Shown: positions 37,805 through 47,731, numbered from the stretch's first letter. The stretch is DNA of 64,000 bases from Massilia agilis (GCF_024756255.1 NZ_JANUHB010000002.1:1178001-1242000); one strand, 5' to 3'. Notes: generated by a model not told the origin, from the letters alone. Translations and numbers: made by a program.

Positions 37805-37879
37805 GTAGGGTGGGCACTGGTGCCCACGCGGGGATACGCGCCGCGTGCCTGACCGCGTGGGCTCGAGAGCCCACCCTAC
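37805..37879. repeat. Family A paired palindrome (copy 4)
   Basis: GTAGGGTGGGCACTGGTGCCCACGCG, a 20-base spacer, then CGCGTGGGCTCGAGAGCCCACCCTAC. It begins directly after the terminator and ends one base before the stop codon of the convergent SDR gene. Confidence 0.88.
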
Positions 37880-37880
37880 G

Positions 37881-38669
37881 TCACAGCGCGGTCAGTCCGC
37901 CGTCGATGGCGAGCTGGTGGCCGGTCACGAACGAGGACTGGTCGGAGCACAGCCACATCACGGCATTGGCCACTTCGGCAGGTTCGGCCAGGCGCCCCAT
38001 CGGGTAGGTGTCCTTGAGCTTTTCTTCCAGCTGCGGGTCGCGCTCGAGCATGCGCGCAAACATCGGCGTGCGCACGGCGCCAGGGCACAGGCTGTTGACG
38101 CGAATGCCGGCACGCGCGTATTCGACTGCGGCGCTCTTGGTCAGGCCCACTACGGCGTGCTTGCTGGCCGTGTAGAGCGAGCGCGTGGGCAAGGCCACCA
38201 GTCCGGCCACCGACGCCATGTTGACGATCGTGCCCCCGCCCTGCTGCATCATCTGGCGCAGCTCGGCCTTCATGCACAGCCACACGCCCTTCACGTTCAC
38301 GCCCATGATGCGGTCGTATTGCGCGTCGTCCGTGTCCAGCATGCCGGCCTGTTCTTCCTCGATGGCCGCGTTGTTCACGGCGCAGTCGATGCGGCCGTAG
38401 CGGCTGACAGCCTTGTCCACCAGCGCTTCCACATCGGATGCGCGGGTCACGTTGGCATTCACGTACAGCGCCTTGCCGCCCGCTTCCACGATCATGGCGG
38501 CAGTCGCGTGGCCGCCGTCCACCGAGGAATCGGCGACCACGACGCAGGCGCCCGCGCGCCCGAACGCCAGCGCCGTGGCGCGGCCGATGCCGGCTGCCGC
38601 TCCCGTCACCAGCACAACCTTGCCGGCAAACGACATGGCTTCCGACTGCTGCTTGTTAGTGCCCTTCAC
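37881..38669 (-). CDS. Short-chain dehydrogenase/reductase
   Basis: 262 residues of a classical SDR. The cofactor motif is TGAAAGIGRA, followed by NNAAIEEE; the catalytic residues are Ser in NMASVAG and the Tyr/Lys pair in YTASK. Asp in VVVADSS after strand 2 suggests NAD+ preference. Substrate unknown. The GTG start at 38669 has AGGAG six bases upstream. Confidence 0.88.
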   Translation of the reverse strand: MKGTNKQQSEAMSFAGKVVLVTGAAAGIGRATALAFGRAGACVVVADSSVDGGHATAAMIVEAGGKALYVNANVTRASDVEALVDKAVSRYGRIDCAVNNAAIEEEQAGMLDTDDAQYDRIMGVNVKGVWLCMKAELRQMMQQGGGTIVNMASVAGLVALPTRSLYTASKHAVVGLTKSAAVEYARAGIRVNSLCPGAVRTPMFARMLERDPQLEEKLKDTYPMGRLAEPAEVANAVMWLCSDQSSFVTGHQLAIDGGLTAL

Positions 38670-38754
38670 GATCTGCTCCTACGCGATGCCACAGCAAAAG
38701 CAACATCATAGCGTGCAGCAGGTCCATCGATCAAACTGCGGGGCTGCCCCGGCC

Positions 38755-41487
38755 TCATTTCCCTCCATTGGCCTTGTGCTGGTCGCCGGCGATCACCACC
38801 GAGAGTTTGGCCGGATCGATCGCCTTGCGGAAGGCCGCGTTCAGCTGCGGCAGGGTCACCGCCATCAGCTTGCGCTCGAACTCGCGCGACCACTCGTAGG
38901 TCTTGCCGCGGTAGAGGTAGGAGGTCCAGCCGGCCGCCACCACCCCGTCTTCCGAACGGTTCTGGATACGCTGCTGCATCAGGCCCGACTTGGCGCCGGC
39001 CAGCTCCTGTTGCGTGAAACCGTCCTTGACGGCGCGCGCCAGTTCCTCGCGCACGGCCTTGTCCACGCGGCGCAGGTTCTGCGGCGCGGCGATGGCGCTG
39101 ATGGCGAACATGCCGGAGCGGTCCATCTCGCCGGCCACCAGTTGCGAGCCGCCGCCGTACGACAAGCCTTCCTTCTGGCGGATCCGGTCCATCAGGCGCG
39201 AGCGCAGGCCGCCTTCACCGAAGATGTAGTTGGCCAGCATGAGCGCCGGGAAGTCCTCGTCGTCCACGTTCAGGTCCAGGTTCTCGCGCGCGGTGAAGAA
39301 ACCGTTCTCCTTGTCCGGCGTATCCAGCGTCTTTTCCATCGGCTTGATGTCGGCGTAGCGGCGCAGCACCGGCGCCACATGCTCTTTCGCCTGCCAGTGG
39401 CCGAACAGCTGGTCCACCAGCGGCGTGACCTCTTTGGGATCGAAGTCGCCGACGATCGCCATCTGGGCCGGCACGCTGCCGTAATAGTCGCGGTGGAAGG
39501 CTTTCACCTGGTCGAGCGTGGCGGCCTTGATGTCGGCGATGTCTTCTTCCAGCGTGGTCTCGTAGCGCACGTCGCCGCGCGGGTAGATGTTGAAGTGCTC
39601 GGCCAGCGCGCGCGATGCCACCTCCTGCGGCTCGCTCCTGCCGGCCTCGAGCCCCACCAGCGCCTGCTGGCGCAGCTGCTCGAACTCGGTGGCCGGGAAG
39701 CTCGCTTCCTTGAGCACGTGCGCAACCAGCTTGAGCGCCTCGGGCAGGTTCTCGCGCGTGGTCTGGAAGTGCGTCAGGCCGCCCGAGATCTTGAGCTTGT
39801 CGAATGCGTCGGCCAGCTGCACGCGGTTGTACTTGTTTGTGCCGCGCATCAGCATGGCTGCCGTCAGGCCGGGAATCGCGTTCTTGCCGAACAGGTTCCT
39901 TTCGTCGCCGATGTGCTGGCGCAGGTCGACCGACACGGTGGCGCCGCGGTTCTTCTTGGGCAGCAGCGCGAGCGTGACGCCGCCCTCAAGCACGATCGTG
40001 GTGCGCTTGAGGATGTTCTCCTGCGTCGGCGCGAATTCCTCGGACACGTAGCTGCCGTTCTGCGGCTTGAAGTCCTTGAGCAGGTCCTGCGCCGTGGGCG
40101 CCACCGGGATCTGCGCGCGCTGCGGATTATCGTCCGGGATGAAGGTGCCGGTCACCCGGTTGTCGCGCCGGAAGTAGCGGCCGGCGGCAGCTGCCACCTC
40201 GTCGCCCTTGACCTGCTTGACGCGGTCGCGGCCAACGAAATACAGGCGCCAGTCGCCCAGCGAAATCGACTCGGACAAGGACACCCCGACCTTCTGCGGA
40301 TCGTTCAGGCTGCGCTCGAAATCGTTGAGGTAGGCGCGCCGCACGCGCTCCATTTCCTCCGCCGTGGGCGGGTTCTTGTAGAAGCTCTCGACCGCTTCGG
40401 TGAGCGCGGTGCGCACCGGCTCGATTGGCGCGCCCTTCTTGACCACCGCGCCGAAGAACTGCAGCCCGGGCGCGTAGCCCGTTTGCGGAAAGGCGAACAC
40501 CTCGCTCGCCATGCCCGAATCGACCAGCAGCTTGTGCAGGCGGCCGGTGGGCACGTCGCCCATGATGCTCGAAGCGAAATCGAGCACGTCGCTGTCCGGG
40601 TGCAGGCCGGACGGGATCTTGTAGCCGAGCGCGACGATCTGCACGTCGCCCTGGCGCCGCACGGCGTAGGTACGCTCACCATCCTGGGTCGGCTCCACGG
40701 TCCAGAACTTGGGCAGCGTGCGCTTGGGCTTGGGGATCGCGCCGAACAGGCGGCTGATGGTGCCCAGCGTGGCCACCGGGTCGAACTTGCCGGCCACGAG
40801 CAGCACCGCGTTATCGGGCTGGTACCAAGTGTGGTAGAAGGCCTGCAGGTTCTCGATCTTCACGTTCTCGATGTCGCTGCGGTTGCCGATGGTCGGGCGG
40901 CCGTAGGCGTGCCAGTCGTACGACAGGCTCTGCATGCGCTTCATCAGCACCTGGCCCGGCGAGTTCTCGCCGCTCTCGTACTCGTTGCGCACCACGGTCA
41001 TCTCGGAGTCCAGGTCCTTCTTCGCGATGAAGGAGTGGACCATGCGGTCCGCTTCCATCTGCAGCGCCCACTGGAGATTGTCGCCGGACGCGTCGAACAC
41101 CTCGTAGTAGTTGGTGCGGTCGAACGAGGTGGTGCCGTTGAACTGCATGCCGCGGTCGGCGAACTGGCGCGTGATGTCCGGGTGCTTGGGCGCGCCCTTG
41201 AACATCAGGTGTTCGAGCAGGTGGGCCATGCCGGTCTCGCCATAGTTCTCGTGGCGCGAGCCGACCAGGTAGGTGACGTTGACGGTGATGGTCGGGCGCG
41301 ACGCGTCCGGGAACAGCAGCACCTTCAGGCCGTTGGGCAGCCGGTATTCGGTGATGCCCTCCACCATTGGCCCCTGCACCACGCCCTTGGGCAGTTGGAA
41401 CGACCAGGCGGCGCCGGCAGCCAGAAAGGCCGCGCAGCCGACCGCAACAGGCGCGACGAAGCCGCGCGCGATTTTCATCCAATCCAT
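38755..41487 (-). CDS. M16 family zinc metallopeptidase, fused two-unit form
   Basis: 910 residues with a signal-like N-terminus (VAVGCAAFLAAGAAWS). Two M16 units lie in one chain. The first has the inverted zinc motif HxxEH in GMAHLLEHLMFKG; the second, around residue 510-560, has no such motif (LFGKNAIPGLTAAMLMRGT), so it is a non-catalytic half as in pitrilysin or PqqL. In many bacteria the two units are separate subunits. Periplasmic location is inferred. It likely degrades peptides. Confidence 0.9.
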   Translation of the reverse strand: MDWMKIARGFVAPVAVGCAAFLAAGAAWSFQLPKGVVQGPMVEGITEYRLPNGLKVLLFPDASRPTITVNVTYLVGSRHENYGETGMAHLLEHLMFKGAPKHPDITRQFADRGMQFNGTTSFDRTNYYEVFDASGDNLQWALQMEADRMVHSFIAKKDLDSEMTVVRNEYESGENSPGQVLMKRMQSLSYDWHAYGRPTIGNRSDIENVKIENLQAFYHTWYQPDNAVLLVAGKFDPVATLGTISRLFGAIPKPKRTLPKFWTVEPTQDGERTYAVRRQGDVQIVALGYKIPSGLHPDSDVLDFASSIMGDVPTGRLHKLLVDSGMASEVFAFPQTGYAPGLQFFGAVVKKGAPIEPVRTALTEAVESFYKNPPTAEEMERVRRAYLNDFERSLNDPQKVGVSLSESISLGDWRLYFVGRDRVKQVKGDEVAAAAGRYFRRDNRVTGTFIPDDNPQRAQIPVAPTAQDLLKDFKPQNGSYVSEEFAPTQENILKRTTIVLEGGVTLALLPKKNRGATVSVDLRQHIGDERNLFGKNAIPGLTAAMLMRGTNKYNRVQLADAFDKLKISGGLTHFQTTRENLPEALKLVAHVLKEASFPATEFEQLRQQALVGLEAGRSEPQEVASRALAEHFNIYPRGDVRYETTLEEDIADIKAATLDQVKAFHRDYYGSVPAQMAIVGDFDPKEVTPLVDQLFGHWQAKEHVAPVLRRYADIKPMEKTLDTPDKENGFFTARENLDLNVDDEDFPALMLANYIFGEGGLRSRLMDRIRQKEGLSYGGGSQLVAGEMDRSGMFAISAIAAPQNLRRVDKAVREELARAVKDGFTQQELAGAKSGLMQQRIQNRSEDGVVAAGWTSYLYRGKTYEWSREFERKLMAVTLPQLNAAFRKAIDPAKLSVVIAGDQHKANGGK

Positions 41488-41533
41488 GTCAATCCCGTCA
41501 GTGACGTTGCAAACGACGGGATGGTAACAGACG

Positions 41534-41983
41534 CTAGTGCCGGGCGCTCTTTTCGTGCGCTTGTTGATGCGAGCTGATGCGCGAGAGCTCGCCCATCTCG
41601 TCGGCCAGGAACTCGAGCAGGTCGTCGGCGCTGATGATGCCGGTCAGCCCGCCGGCGGCGTTGACCACCGGCACCCTGCGAATGCCGCGAAAGCGCATGC
41701 GCTCGATGGTCTCGTACACATCGTCATGTTCGGCGGCGGTCAAGAGGTCGTCGGTCATGATGTCGCCCACCTGCAGGCTGGACGGGTCGAGCCCGAGCGC
41801 GATCACGGAAACGACGATGTCGCGGTCGGTGACGATGCCAACCGGGATCTTTTCGCCTTCGGGCTGATCGACCACGACGAGGTCGCCGACATGGTGTTTT
41901 CGCATCAGCAAAGCTGCGCTTTGGACGCTTTCGTCGCGTTTGCAATACACCGTTTGGACGGTGGAAATTTCCCCGATGTGCAT
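41534..41983 (-). CDS. CBS-domain pair protein
   Basis: 149 residues made of two CBS motifs, VGIVTDRDIVVSVIAL for the first and GIISADDLLEFLADEM for the second. Such stand-alone Bateman modules bind adenosine nucleotides and act as energy sensors. Partner unknown. The ATG at 41983 has GAGGGG six bases upstream. Confidence 0.88.
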   Translation of the reverse strand: MHIGEISTVQTVYCKRDESVQSAALLMRKHHVGDLVVVDQPEGEKIPVGIVTDRDIVVSVIALGLDPSSLQVGDIMTDDLLTAAEHDDVYETIERMRFRGIRRVPVVNAAGGLTGIISADDLLEFLADEMGELSRISSHQQAHEKSARH

Positions 41984-42095
41984 GGCAGTCCCCTCGTTGT
42001 TGTAGGCGCGCAGGGCTGCGCGCCGTGAACCACCGTAGCGTGCGCCACCGGCACGGCTTTGACCTTGCTCAAAGCCGCGATGGCGCGGAGCGGGA

Positions 42096-42434
42096 TCAGG
42101 GTTTGCGTTCGCCGGGCAGCGGCACGAAGCAGGCGTCAACGACCTGCAGGTCGTTGTCCTTGGCGAAGTCGAGGACGAAGTGGTAGGCCAGCGGTTCCAG
42201 GTCCTGCAGCGCGCGGCTGACGACCACGGCTTTCAGGCCGTTGACGACGGTCGGGCGCACGTAGGGCGAGTACTTCAGGTGGGCGTTGCGTCCGTCTTCC
42301 GGGCGAAAGCAGGACATGGCGCCGCACAGGCGCTCAGCCCAGTCGCTGGGGCGGAATTGCCTTCCGCTGTTGGAAATGCCCAGAATAAAAAACTCGCCGG
42401 CGAGTTCTTTCCTGTTTTGCGGTAACTCGGCCAT
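42096..42434 (-). CDS. DUF3579 family protein
   Basis: 112 residues. FFILGISNSGRQFRPSDWAE followed by RLCGAMSCF matches DUF3579, a small family largely confined to betaproteobacteria with no known role. It precedes the CBS gene by 112 bases on the same strand. Confidence 0.82.
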   Translation of the reverse strand: MAELPQNRKELAGEFFILGISNSGRQFRPSDWAERLCGAMSCFRPEDGRNAHLKYSPYVRPTVVNGLKAVVVSRALQDLEPLAYHFVLDFAKDNDLQVVDACFVPLPGERKP

Positions 42435-42577
42435 AGTGCTGCTTGGTGAATGCTGCGTGGAAGAGAACTTCAGTATTATATCTTATAGAAGACCTGAGGA
42501 CGAGGTTTCTGGCGCCCGGATGGAAGGGTGTGGGCGAAAAGGTGGAAAACAATGCCGTCCCGGGAAACATGACACAC

Positions 42578-42746
42578 CGTCACCCCGGCGAACGCCGGGC
42601 CCATGCTGAGCGTGCTGCGACGCTGCTTTGCAGCCATCGTCAACTCAAAAACGTCGTCCCCGCGGAGGCGGGGACCCATGCTGAGCGTGCATTCACGCGG
42701 CCTATGGGTCCCCGCCAAGGCGGACGGCGAGTCCGGGGACGACGGG
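42578..42746. repeat. Three family B repeats filling the gap before the CobD-like gene
   Basis: Copies at 42578-42611, 42651-42686 and, inverted, 42703-42746. Hairpins CCCCGGCG/CGCCGGG, CCCCGC/GCGGGG and CCCCGCC/TCCGGGG, each with the CCCATGCTGAGCGTGC or CTATGGGTC tail. The 332-base gap 42435-42766 holds nothing else. Confidence 0.82.
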
Positions 42747-42766
42747 CTATTGTTGGCGGCTTGCGC

Positions 42767-43726
42767 TCAGCCCAGCCAGACTGCGCTCGACAGGAGCAGC
42801 AGGAGCAGCATCCACAGCAGCAAAGCACGCCAGACCAAGCCCACCGTGCTCTGCAAGGCGCGCACGTTCGGCTCCTCGCCCGGCAGCACTTCGGCTTCGC
42901 TCTCGGACAGGTCCACCGTCGCGGCATCGGCCGGCAGCAGTTGCGGCGCGTTTTCGGCCGGGGTGCCCAGGCGCACACCCATCGCGCCGCCGCCCGCGGC
43001 CAGGATGATGCCCTTGGACTCGTCCGCCCAGCGGTTGGCGAAATTACGCCACGCGTACACGGCGTCCTCGAAATTGCCGACCACCGCAAACGCAATCGCG
43101 GTCAGGCGCACCGGGATCCAGTCGATCCAGTAGAACGCCTTGGCGGCAAACTTGCCGAACTCTTCGTTGCGCATGTGCTCGGGCTCGTTCCACGCGCGCG
43201 CCAGGTACTCGGCCACGCGATACATGACCGCGCAGGCCGGGCCGACCGGCATCAGGAACCAGAAGAACACGCCGAACACGTTGCGGTGCGTGGTGACCAG
43301 CGATTTTTCCACCGCAATGCGCGCGATCTCGCTGCTGTCCATGCCCACCGTGTCCATCCGGGTCCACTCGGCCAGCAGGGCGCGCGCCTGCGCCTCGTCG
43401 CCGGCGTTGAGCGCGAACTGGATCGAGGTGAAGTAATGGCTGTAGTGGCGGAAACCGAGCGTCAGGTAGACGATCAGGACGTTCCAGGCGAACACCGCAA
43501 ACACCAGGTTGTAGTGCAGCAGCACCCAGTAGATGATCGCGGTCGGCAGCATCAGCACCGCCATCATCAAGAGCCAGCCCAGGCGCCCGTTGCCCGGCTC
43601 GCCGGCGTTGAACCAGCCTTCGATCCGCGCAGCCAGCCGCTTGATCCCACCGTACACCTGGTTATCTGCGCGCAAGGGCTTGAGTTGCTCGATCAGCAAC
43701 GCGCACAGAATGGAGAAAAAAGTCAT
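42767..43726 (-). CDS. CobD/CbiB-family membrane protein
   Basis: 319 residues with several membrane helices (MMAVLMLPTAIIYWVLLHY; VFGVFFWFLMPVGPACAVMY; LLLWMLLLLLLSSAVWL at the C-terminus). The WTRMDTVGMDSSEIARIAVE helix and KAFYWIDWIPVRLTAIAFAV region are typical of CbiB/CobD-like and AmpE-like proteins. True CobD attaches aminopropanol to cobyric acid, but this betaproteobacterial version occurs without other cobalamin genes here, so its function is uncertain. It is followed upstream by the Nudix gene in the same direction, a common pairing. Confidence 0.78.
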   Translation of the reverse strand: MTFFSILCALLIEQLKPLRADNQVYGGIKRLAARIEGWFNAGEPGNGRLGWLLMMAVLMLPTAIIYWVLLHYNLVFAVFAWNVLIVYLTLGFRHYSHYFTSIQFALNAGDEAQARALLAEWTRMDTVGMDSSEIARIAVEKSLVTTHRNVFGVFFWFLMPVGPACAVMYRVAEYLARAWNEPEHMRNEEFGKFAAKAFYWIDWIPVRLTAIAFAVVGNFEDAVYAWRNFANRWADESKGIILAAGGGAMGVRLGTPAENAPQLLPADAATVDLSESEAEVLPGEEPNVRALQSTVGLVWRALLLWMLLLLLLSSAVWLG

Positions 43727-43829
43727 CGAAGGTCCTTGCTGTTTTTTGTTTATGGCAACTTTATGCTGCCCGCTACGATAGCGCAGAGGACCGCCGGAAT
43801 CAAATCAAGGCTGTAAGAAAATGTTCCGG

Positions 43830-44501
43830 TCAGGCACGCAGGAAGTGAAACAGGTTGCGCAGCATGGCCGCGGTGGCGCCCCAGATGAAGTAGCGCTCGA
43901 AGGGCATGGCGTAGAAGTGGCGGCGGCCCTTCCCTTCCGGCAGTTCGTACGACAGGCGCTGGTGGTTCATTCCGTCCATCAAAAAGGCGAGCGGCACCTC
44001 GAAGATCTCGGCCACCTCGTTGGGGTCGGCGGCCAGCTCGAACGGCGGGGCCACGATGCCGACCACGGGCGTGACGCGGTAGCCGGTACCAGTCACGTGC
44101 TCGGGCAGCACGCCGACGATGTCGATGTGGCGGCGCGCCAGGCTGATCTCTTCCTCCGTCTCGCGCAGGGCCGTTTCGATGGGCGAAGAGTCGAATTCTT
44201 CCGACCGGCCGCCCGGAAAGCTGATCTGGCCGGCGTGGTTGGTCAGGTTGTCGGTGCGCTGGGTCAGCAGCACATGCAGGGCGCCATCGCGCGCCACCAG
44301 CGGCACCAGCACGGCGGCGCGCTTGAGCCTGGGGAACTGCAGCAGCCAGCTCTCGTCCACCTGCTCCGCCTGCCATTGCGGCGGCGGCGCGGCAAAGCGC
44401 TGGCGCACCCAGCTGGGCACCAGCCGCTCGGACGCGAGCGGGGGCTCGCCAGCGTAGCCTTCTACCGGCAGCAGTTGCGGGTCGAAATGAATCTTTGCCA
44501 A
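43830..44501 (-). CDS. Nudix CoA pyrophosphatase
   Basis: 223 residues. The Nudix box is present from GGRSEEFDSSPIETALRET through EEEISL, and the CoA pyrophosphatase signature LLTQRTDNLTNHAGQISFPG precedes it, so the enzyme would split CoA into 4'-phosphopantetheine and 3',5'-ADP. The TTG at 44501 is chosen because GGAG is six bases upstream and family similarity starts there. Confidence 0.88.
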   Translation of the reverse strand: MAKIHFDPQLLPVEGYAGEPPLASERLVPSWVRQRFAAPPPQWQAEQVDESWLLQFPRLKRAAVLVPLVARDGALHVLLTQRTDNLTNHAGQISFPGGRSEEFDSSPIETALRETEEEISLARRHIDIVGVLPEHVTGTGYRVTPVVGIVAPPFELAADPNEVAEIFEVPLAFLMDGMNHQRLSYELPEGKGRRHFYAMPFERYFIWGATAAMLRNLFHFLRA

Positions 44502-44523
44502 ACGAAATCTCCAGCGGAAAAAG

Positions 44524-44553
44524 AAAAAGGCACCCGCCAAGGGATGCCTTTTT
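44524..44553 (-). terminator. Terminator of the rpsP-rimM-trmD-rplS operon
   Basis: Minus strand AAAAAGGCATCCC/GGGTGCCTTTTT with a TTGGC loop, 18 bases after the rplS stop. Confidence 0.85.
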
Positions 44554-44570
44554 CAGCCATGCAGACGCGA

Positions 44571-44948
44571 TTACTCGGCAGCAGCGGCTTTGCGGTTCGG
44601 CAGTTTTTCCTTGATGCGTGCCGATTTGCCCGAACGCTCGCGCAGGTAGTACAGCTTGGCGCGACGCACGTCACCACGACGCTTCACTTCGATCGAAGCG
44701 ATCAGCGGCGAGTACAGCTGGAACGTACGCTCCACGCCTTCGCCCGACGAGATCTTGCGAACGATGAAGTTCGAGTTCAGGCCGCGGTTGCGACGCGAGA
44801 TCACGACGCCTTCGTATGCCTGGGCGCGCTTGCGGTTGCCTTCGACGACGTTGACGTTGACGACCACGGTGTCGCCCGGTGCGAAGTCAGGGATGTTGCG
44901 GCCGAGGCGCGCAATCTCTTCTTGCTCGAGTTGCTGGATCAGATCCAT
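44571..44948 (-). CDS. rplS: 50S ribosomal protein L19
   Basis: 125 residues. [40 protein letters not shown] and the conserved [20 protein letters not shown] identify L19, located at the 30S-50S interface. The ATG at 44948 has GGAG eight bases upstream. It is the last gene of the conserved four-gene operon. Confidence 0.97.
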   Translation of the reverse strand: MDLIQQLEQEEIARLGRNIPDFAPGDTVVVNVNVVEGNRKRAQAYEGVVISRRNRGLNSNFIVRKISSGEGVERTFQLYSPLIASIEVKRRGDVRRAKLYYLRERSGKSARIKEKLPNRKAAAAE

Positions 44949-45058
44949 TTTTATCACTCCAAAAACCATCTTGCTGGCGCCATCAAGTGCCCAGTAGAGG
45001 ATGGGGGTTAACCAGCAGGCCTTGCGGCCCGCAGTTTTGCACCAACATGGTGCGGCTT

Positions 45059-45820
45059 TTACAACACAGGTTTTGCTAAACCTGCCAAAAACTGTTCGTC
45101 CGCCTTCGTCAGGAGCCCGGCGGTGCGCGCCTGCTCCAGCAAATCCGGCCGTTTTGTCGCGGTCGCTTCCAGCATGCGCTGGCGGCGCCACTTCATGATC
45201 TCGGCATGGTTGCCGCCCAACAGCACGGGCGGCACCGGCATGTCTTCGTACACCTCGGGCCGCGTATAGTGCGGCGAATCGAGCAGCCCGTTGACGAAAC
45301 TGTCTTCGACCGCCGACGCGTCGTCGCCCAGTACCCCGGGCAATTGTCGCACCACCGCGTCCATCAGCGCCATCGCCGGCAGCTCGCCGCCGGACAGCAC
45401 GAAGTCGCCCAGCGAAATTTCTTCGTCCACGCAGCGGTCCAGCAGGCGCTGGTCCACCGCTTCGTAGCGGCCGCACAGCACCACCAGGCCCGGCTCGTCC
45501 TTCAGCTGCATGACGCGCGCGTGGCTCAGCGGCTTGCCTTGCGGGGACATGAACACCACGCGCGGCGCCGGCAGGCCCATGGCCACCTGGCGCTCTTTGG
45601 CCGCGTTGATCGTCGCTTCGAGCGGGCGCGCCAGCATCACCATGCCGGGGCCGCCGCCGTACGGGCGGTCGTCCACGGTACGGTGGCGGTCGGTCGTGAA
45701 ATCGCGCGGATTCCACAACGTGAGCCCCCAGCGTTCCTGTTCGAAGGCGCGCCGGGTCACACCCGACTGCGTCAACGCGGCAAACATCTCGGGAAACAAC
45801 GTCACGACGTCAAACTGCAT
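45059..45820 (-). CDS. trmD: tRNA (guanine-37-N1)-methyltransferase
   Basis: 253 residues, normal TrmD length. [40 protein letters not shown] and the knotted SAM site ([32 protein letters not shown]) are intact. It methylates G37 of tRNAs reading CNN codons, preventing frameshifts. It sits between rimM and rplS. Confidence 0.97.
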   Translation of the reverse strand: MQFDVVTLFPEMFAALTQSGVTRRAFEQERWGLTLWNPRDFTTDRHRTVDDRPYGGGPGMVMLARPLEATINAAKERQVAMGLPAPRVVFMSPQGKPLSHARVMQLKDEPGLVVLCGRYEAVDQRLLDRCVDEEISLGDFVLSGGELPAMALMDAVVRQLPGVLGDDASAVEDSFVNGLLDSPHYTRPEVYEDMPVPPVLLGGNHAEIMKWRRQRMLEATATKRPDLLEQARTAGLLTKADEQFLAGLAKPVL

Positions 45821-45846
45821 CGGGACCTCGCTCCAGGGTGGACGGG

Positions 45847-46395
45847 CTAATAATCCAGGCCCCAGTCCAGGGTAATCTTCTTGCCGGCCAGGTCGACTTG
45901 CTTGACGAACTGATCGACAAACGGCACGAGGCGCTCCTGCGCCTTGGCCTCATCGCCCTCACCTCGCACCGGCATGATGCGCAGGATCGACTGCGCGCCG
46001 TTGTGCATCATGTCCGCCACCTTGCCGAGGGCCTCGCCCTGCAGGTTGACAGCGTCCAGTCCGATGAGGTCGGTCCAGTAATACTCGTCGTCGGGCAGCG
46101 CGGGAAACTCGCTGCGCGGCACGCTGACCGAAGCGCCCTTGAGCGCTTCCGCCGCGTCGCGGTCCTTGACTTCGACAAGCGTGGCCACCACGTCGCCGCT
46201 GTGCATGCGCACGGTGCGCACCTGCACGGGCCGCAGGGCCGGCTTGTCCAGCCACCAGGTCTTTACCTTGAGCAGCGCGTCCGCGTCCGTCGAATACGGC
46301 GTAATGCGGATGCCGCCCATGACGCCGTACGCGCCCGACACGTGACCGACTTGCGCCAGGTCGGCGGGAACAGCGGGTGCGGCGTGATCGGTCAA
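45847..46395 (-). CDS. rimM: 16S rRNA processing protein RimM
   Basis: 182 residues. [20 protein letters not shown] opens the N-terminal domain, and the PRC barrel carries [20 protein letters not shown]. RimM helps assemble the 30S head and binds S19. The start codon appears to be TTG at 46395 with AAGG 10 bases upstream; no better ATG or GTG precedes the conserved region. Confidence 0.94.
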   Translation of the reverse strand: MTDHAAPAVPADLAQVGHVSGAYGVMGGIRITPYSTDADALLKVKTWWLDKPALRPVQVRTVRMHSGDVVATLVEVKDRDAAEALKGASVSVPRSEFPALPDDEYYWTDLIGLDAVNLQGEALGKVADMMHNGAQSILRIMPVRGEGDEAKAQERLVPFVDQFVKQVDLAGKKITLDWGLDY

Positions 46396-46414
46396 ACCTG
46401 GACAGCCTTGTTAC

Positions 46415-46663
46415 TTAGGCAGCTGCCTTTTGCTGGGCGACCAGGCGGGCAACGGTCGGCGACAGTTGTGCGCCAACGCCTTGCCAGTGAGCCAGGCGGT
46501 CTGCAGCGATGCGCAGGCCAACTGCGGCGCCCGATGCCATCGGATCGTAGAAACCGATACGCTCGATGAAGCGGCCGTCGCGGCGATTGCGCGAGTCGGT
46601 TGCGACGATGTTGAAGAACGGGCGCTTCTTGGCGCCACCACGAGCTAAACGAATAACGACCAT
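46415..46663 (-). CDS. rpsP: 30S ribosomal protein S16
   Basis: 82 residues. [39 protein letters not shown] and [20 protein letters not shown] are diagnostic. It is the first gene of the operon with its own promoter. Confidence 0.97.
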   Translation of the reverse strand: MVVIRLARGGAKKRPFFNIVATDSRNRRDGRFIERIGFYDPMASGAAVGLRIAADRLAHWQGVGAQLSPTVARLVAQQKAAA

Positions 46664-46704
46664 ATTATTTCCAGAAAAATTGTACTGGGCGGAGAAAGCC
46701 GACG

Positions 46705-46734
46705 ATTATAGCGCGAAACGTCGCGCAGCAGCAA
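46705..46734 (-). promoter_or_regulatory. Promoter of the rpsP operon
   Basis: Minus strand TTGCTG (46734-46729), 18 bases, TATAAT (46710-46705); perfect -10, 41 bases before the rpsP ATG. Confidence 0.65.
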
Positions 46735-46883
46735 GCCTTAACGACAACAGGCATGCTGCCCGGCCGAATTGAGCATTATCGCCGATTTTTCGGCGGCCCG
46801 CTACCGCGCAGCACAAGCGTACTGTGGCCTTTGCGCCGGTTTTGGACGATACTGCAGTCTTTCCTTGGAGACATTTCCTGCGC

Positions 46884-47300
46884 ATGGCCAGCCGACACAA
46901 GAACAAGACCATCGCTACCCTGCGCGCCCTGCTCCTGGGCGGCCTGGGCGCGCACCGCTTCTACATCAAGCACCCGACTGACCGGATTGGCCTGCTGCAC
47001 CTGTGCAGCGTGCCGGTGGCCGGCCTGGTCTATGGCCTGGGGCACGCGCCCAACCCGTTCTGGGTACTGCTGCCGCTGCTGGTCTCGTACTCGGCCGGCT
47101 TCATCGAAGCGCTGGTGATCGGCCTGACCCCGGACGAGAAATGGGACGCGGCCTACAACGCCGGCTCCGGCACCCAGTCCCGCTCGAACTGGGTGGTCGT
47201 GGTGCTGCTGGTGGCCACCATGCTGGTCGGCACCACGGTCGTGATCGCCACCATGTCGCGCATGTTCGACCTGCTCTACACCGGCGGCGCCTACGGCTGA
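46884..47300 (+). CDS. TM2-domain membrane protein
   Basis: 138 residues. RHKNKTIATLRALLLGGLGA followed by HRFYIKH is the TM2 opening; four hydrophobic helices follow, the last WVVVVLLVATMLVGTTVVIA. Function unknown. The start at 46884 is chosen by family length. Its stop overlaps the convergent SnoaL-like gene by 10 bases. Confidence 0.78.
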   Translation: MASRHKNKTIATLRALLLGGLGAHRFYIKHPTDRIGLLHLCSVPVAGLVYGLGHAPNPFWVLLPLLVSYSAGFIEALVIGLTPDEKWDAAYNAGSGTQSRSNWVVVVLLVATMLVGTTVVIATMSRMFDLLYTGGAYG

Positions 47301-47731
47301 ACCGGCTCCTGGCCCAGGATCTGGCGCACCAGCGCCGCTTCGTCGGTAATGCGCCAGTGCTGCCAGATGCGGCCATCGCGGATCCACTCGACCTGCATCT
47401 GCCGCACGTCGATCTTGCGGTGGCTCGCGGGCATGCCGAACAGCTCGCCGCTGTGGGTGCCGGTCACCCGGGTGTACACGGCCACCTTGTCCGGCGCGAC
47501 CACCATGTCCAGGATGTCGTAATGCAGGTCGGGGATCCCCGCGCGCATCGCCTGGACGATGGGCTTCAGGCCCGCCGGGCCGGCAGGCGGGTTCGGCGTG
47601 CTGGGGCTGTGGTTGATGTAGTCGGTGGCCAGCAGCTCGTCCAGCACGTCCACTTGCCCCTGGTTCCAGACCTGCTCGAAATAGCTGGTCAGTAAGCGAC
47701 GGTTGTGTTCGATAATAGTGTTCAAGGACAT
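47291..47731 (-). CDS. SnoaL-like polyketide cyclase/ester cyclase family protein
   Basis: 146 residues with a cone-shaped NTF2-like fold predicted from VWNQGQVDVLDELLATDYIN, PDLHYDILDMVVAPDKVAVY and HRKIDVRQMQVEWIRDGRIW. The substrate is unknown; most such bacterial proteins are not polyketide enzymes. It is divergent from a Crp/Fnr regulator 85 bases away, which may control it. Confidence 0.82.
   Translation of the reverse strand: MSLNTIIEHNRRLLTSYFEQVWNQGQVDVLDELLATDYINHSPSTPNPPAGPAGLKPIVQAMRAGIPDLHYDILDMVVAPDKVAVYTRVTGTHSGELFGMPASHRKIDVRQMQVEWIRDGRIWQHWRITDEAALVRQILGQEPVQP

Noticed and set aside
43085..43726. CobD/CbiB-like gene as evidence for cobalamin synthesis
   Set aside because: No other cobalamin gene is in the window and this branch is widespread without the pathway, so no pathway claim is made.
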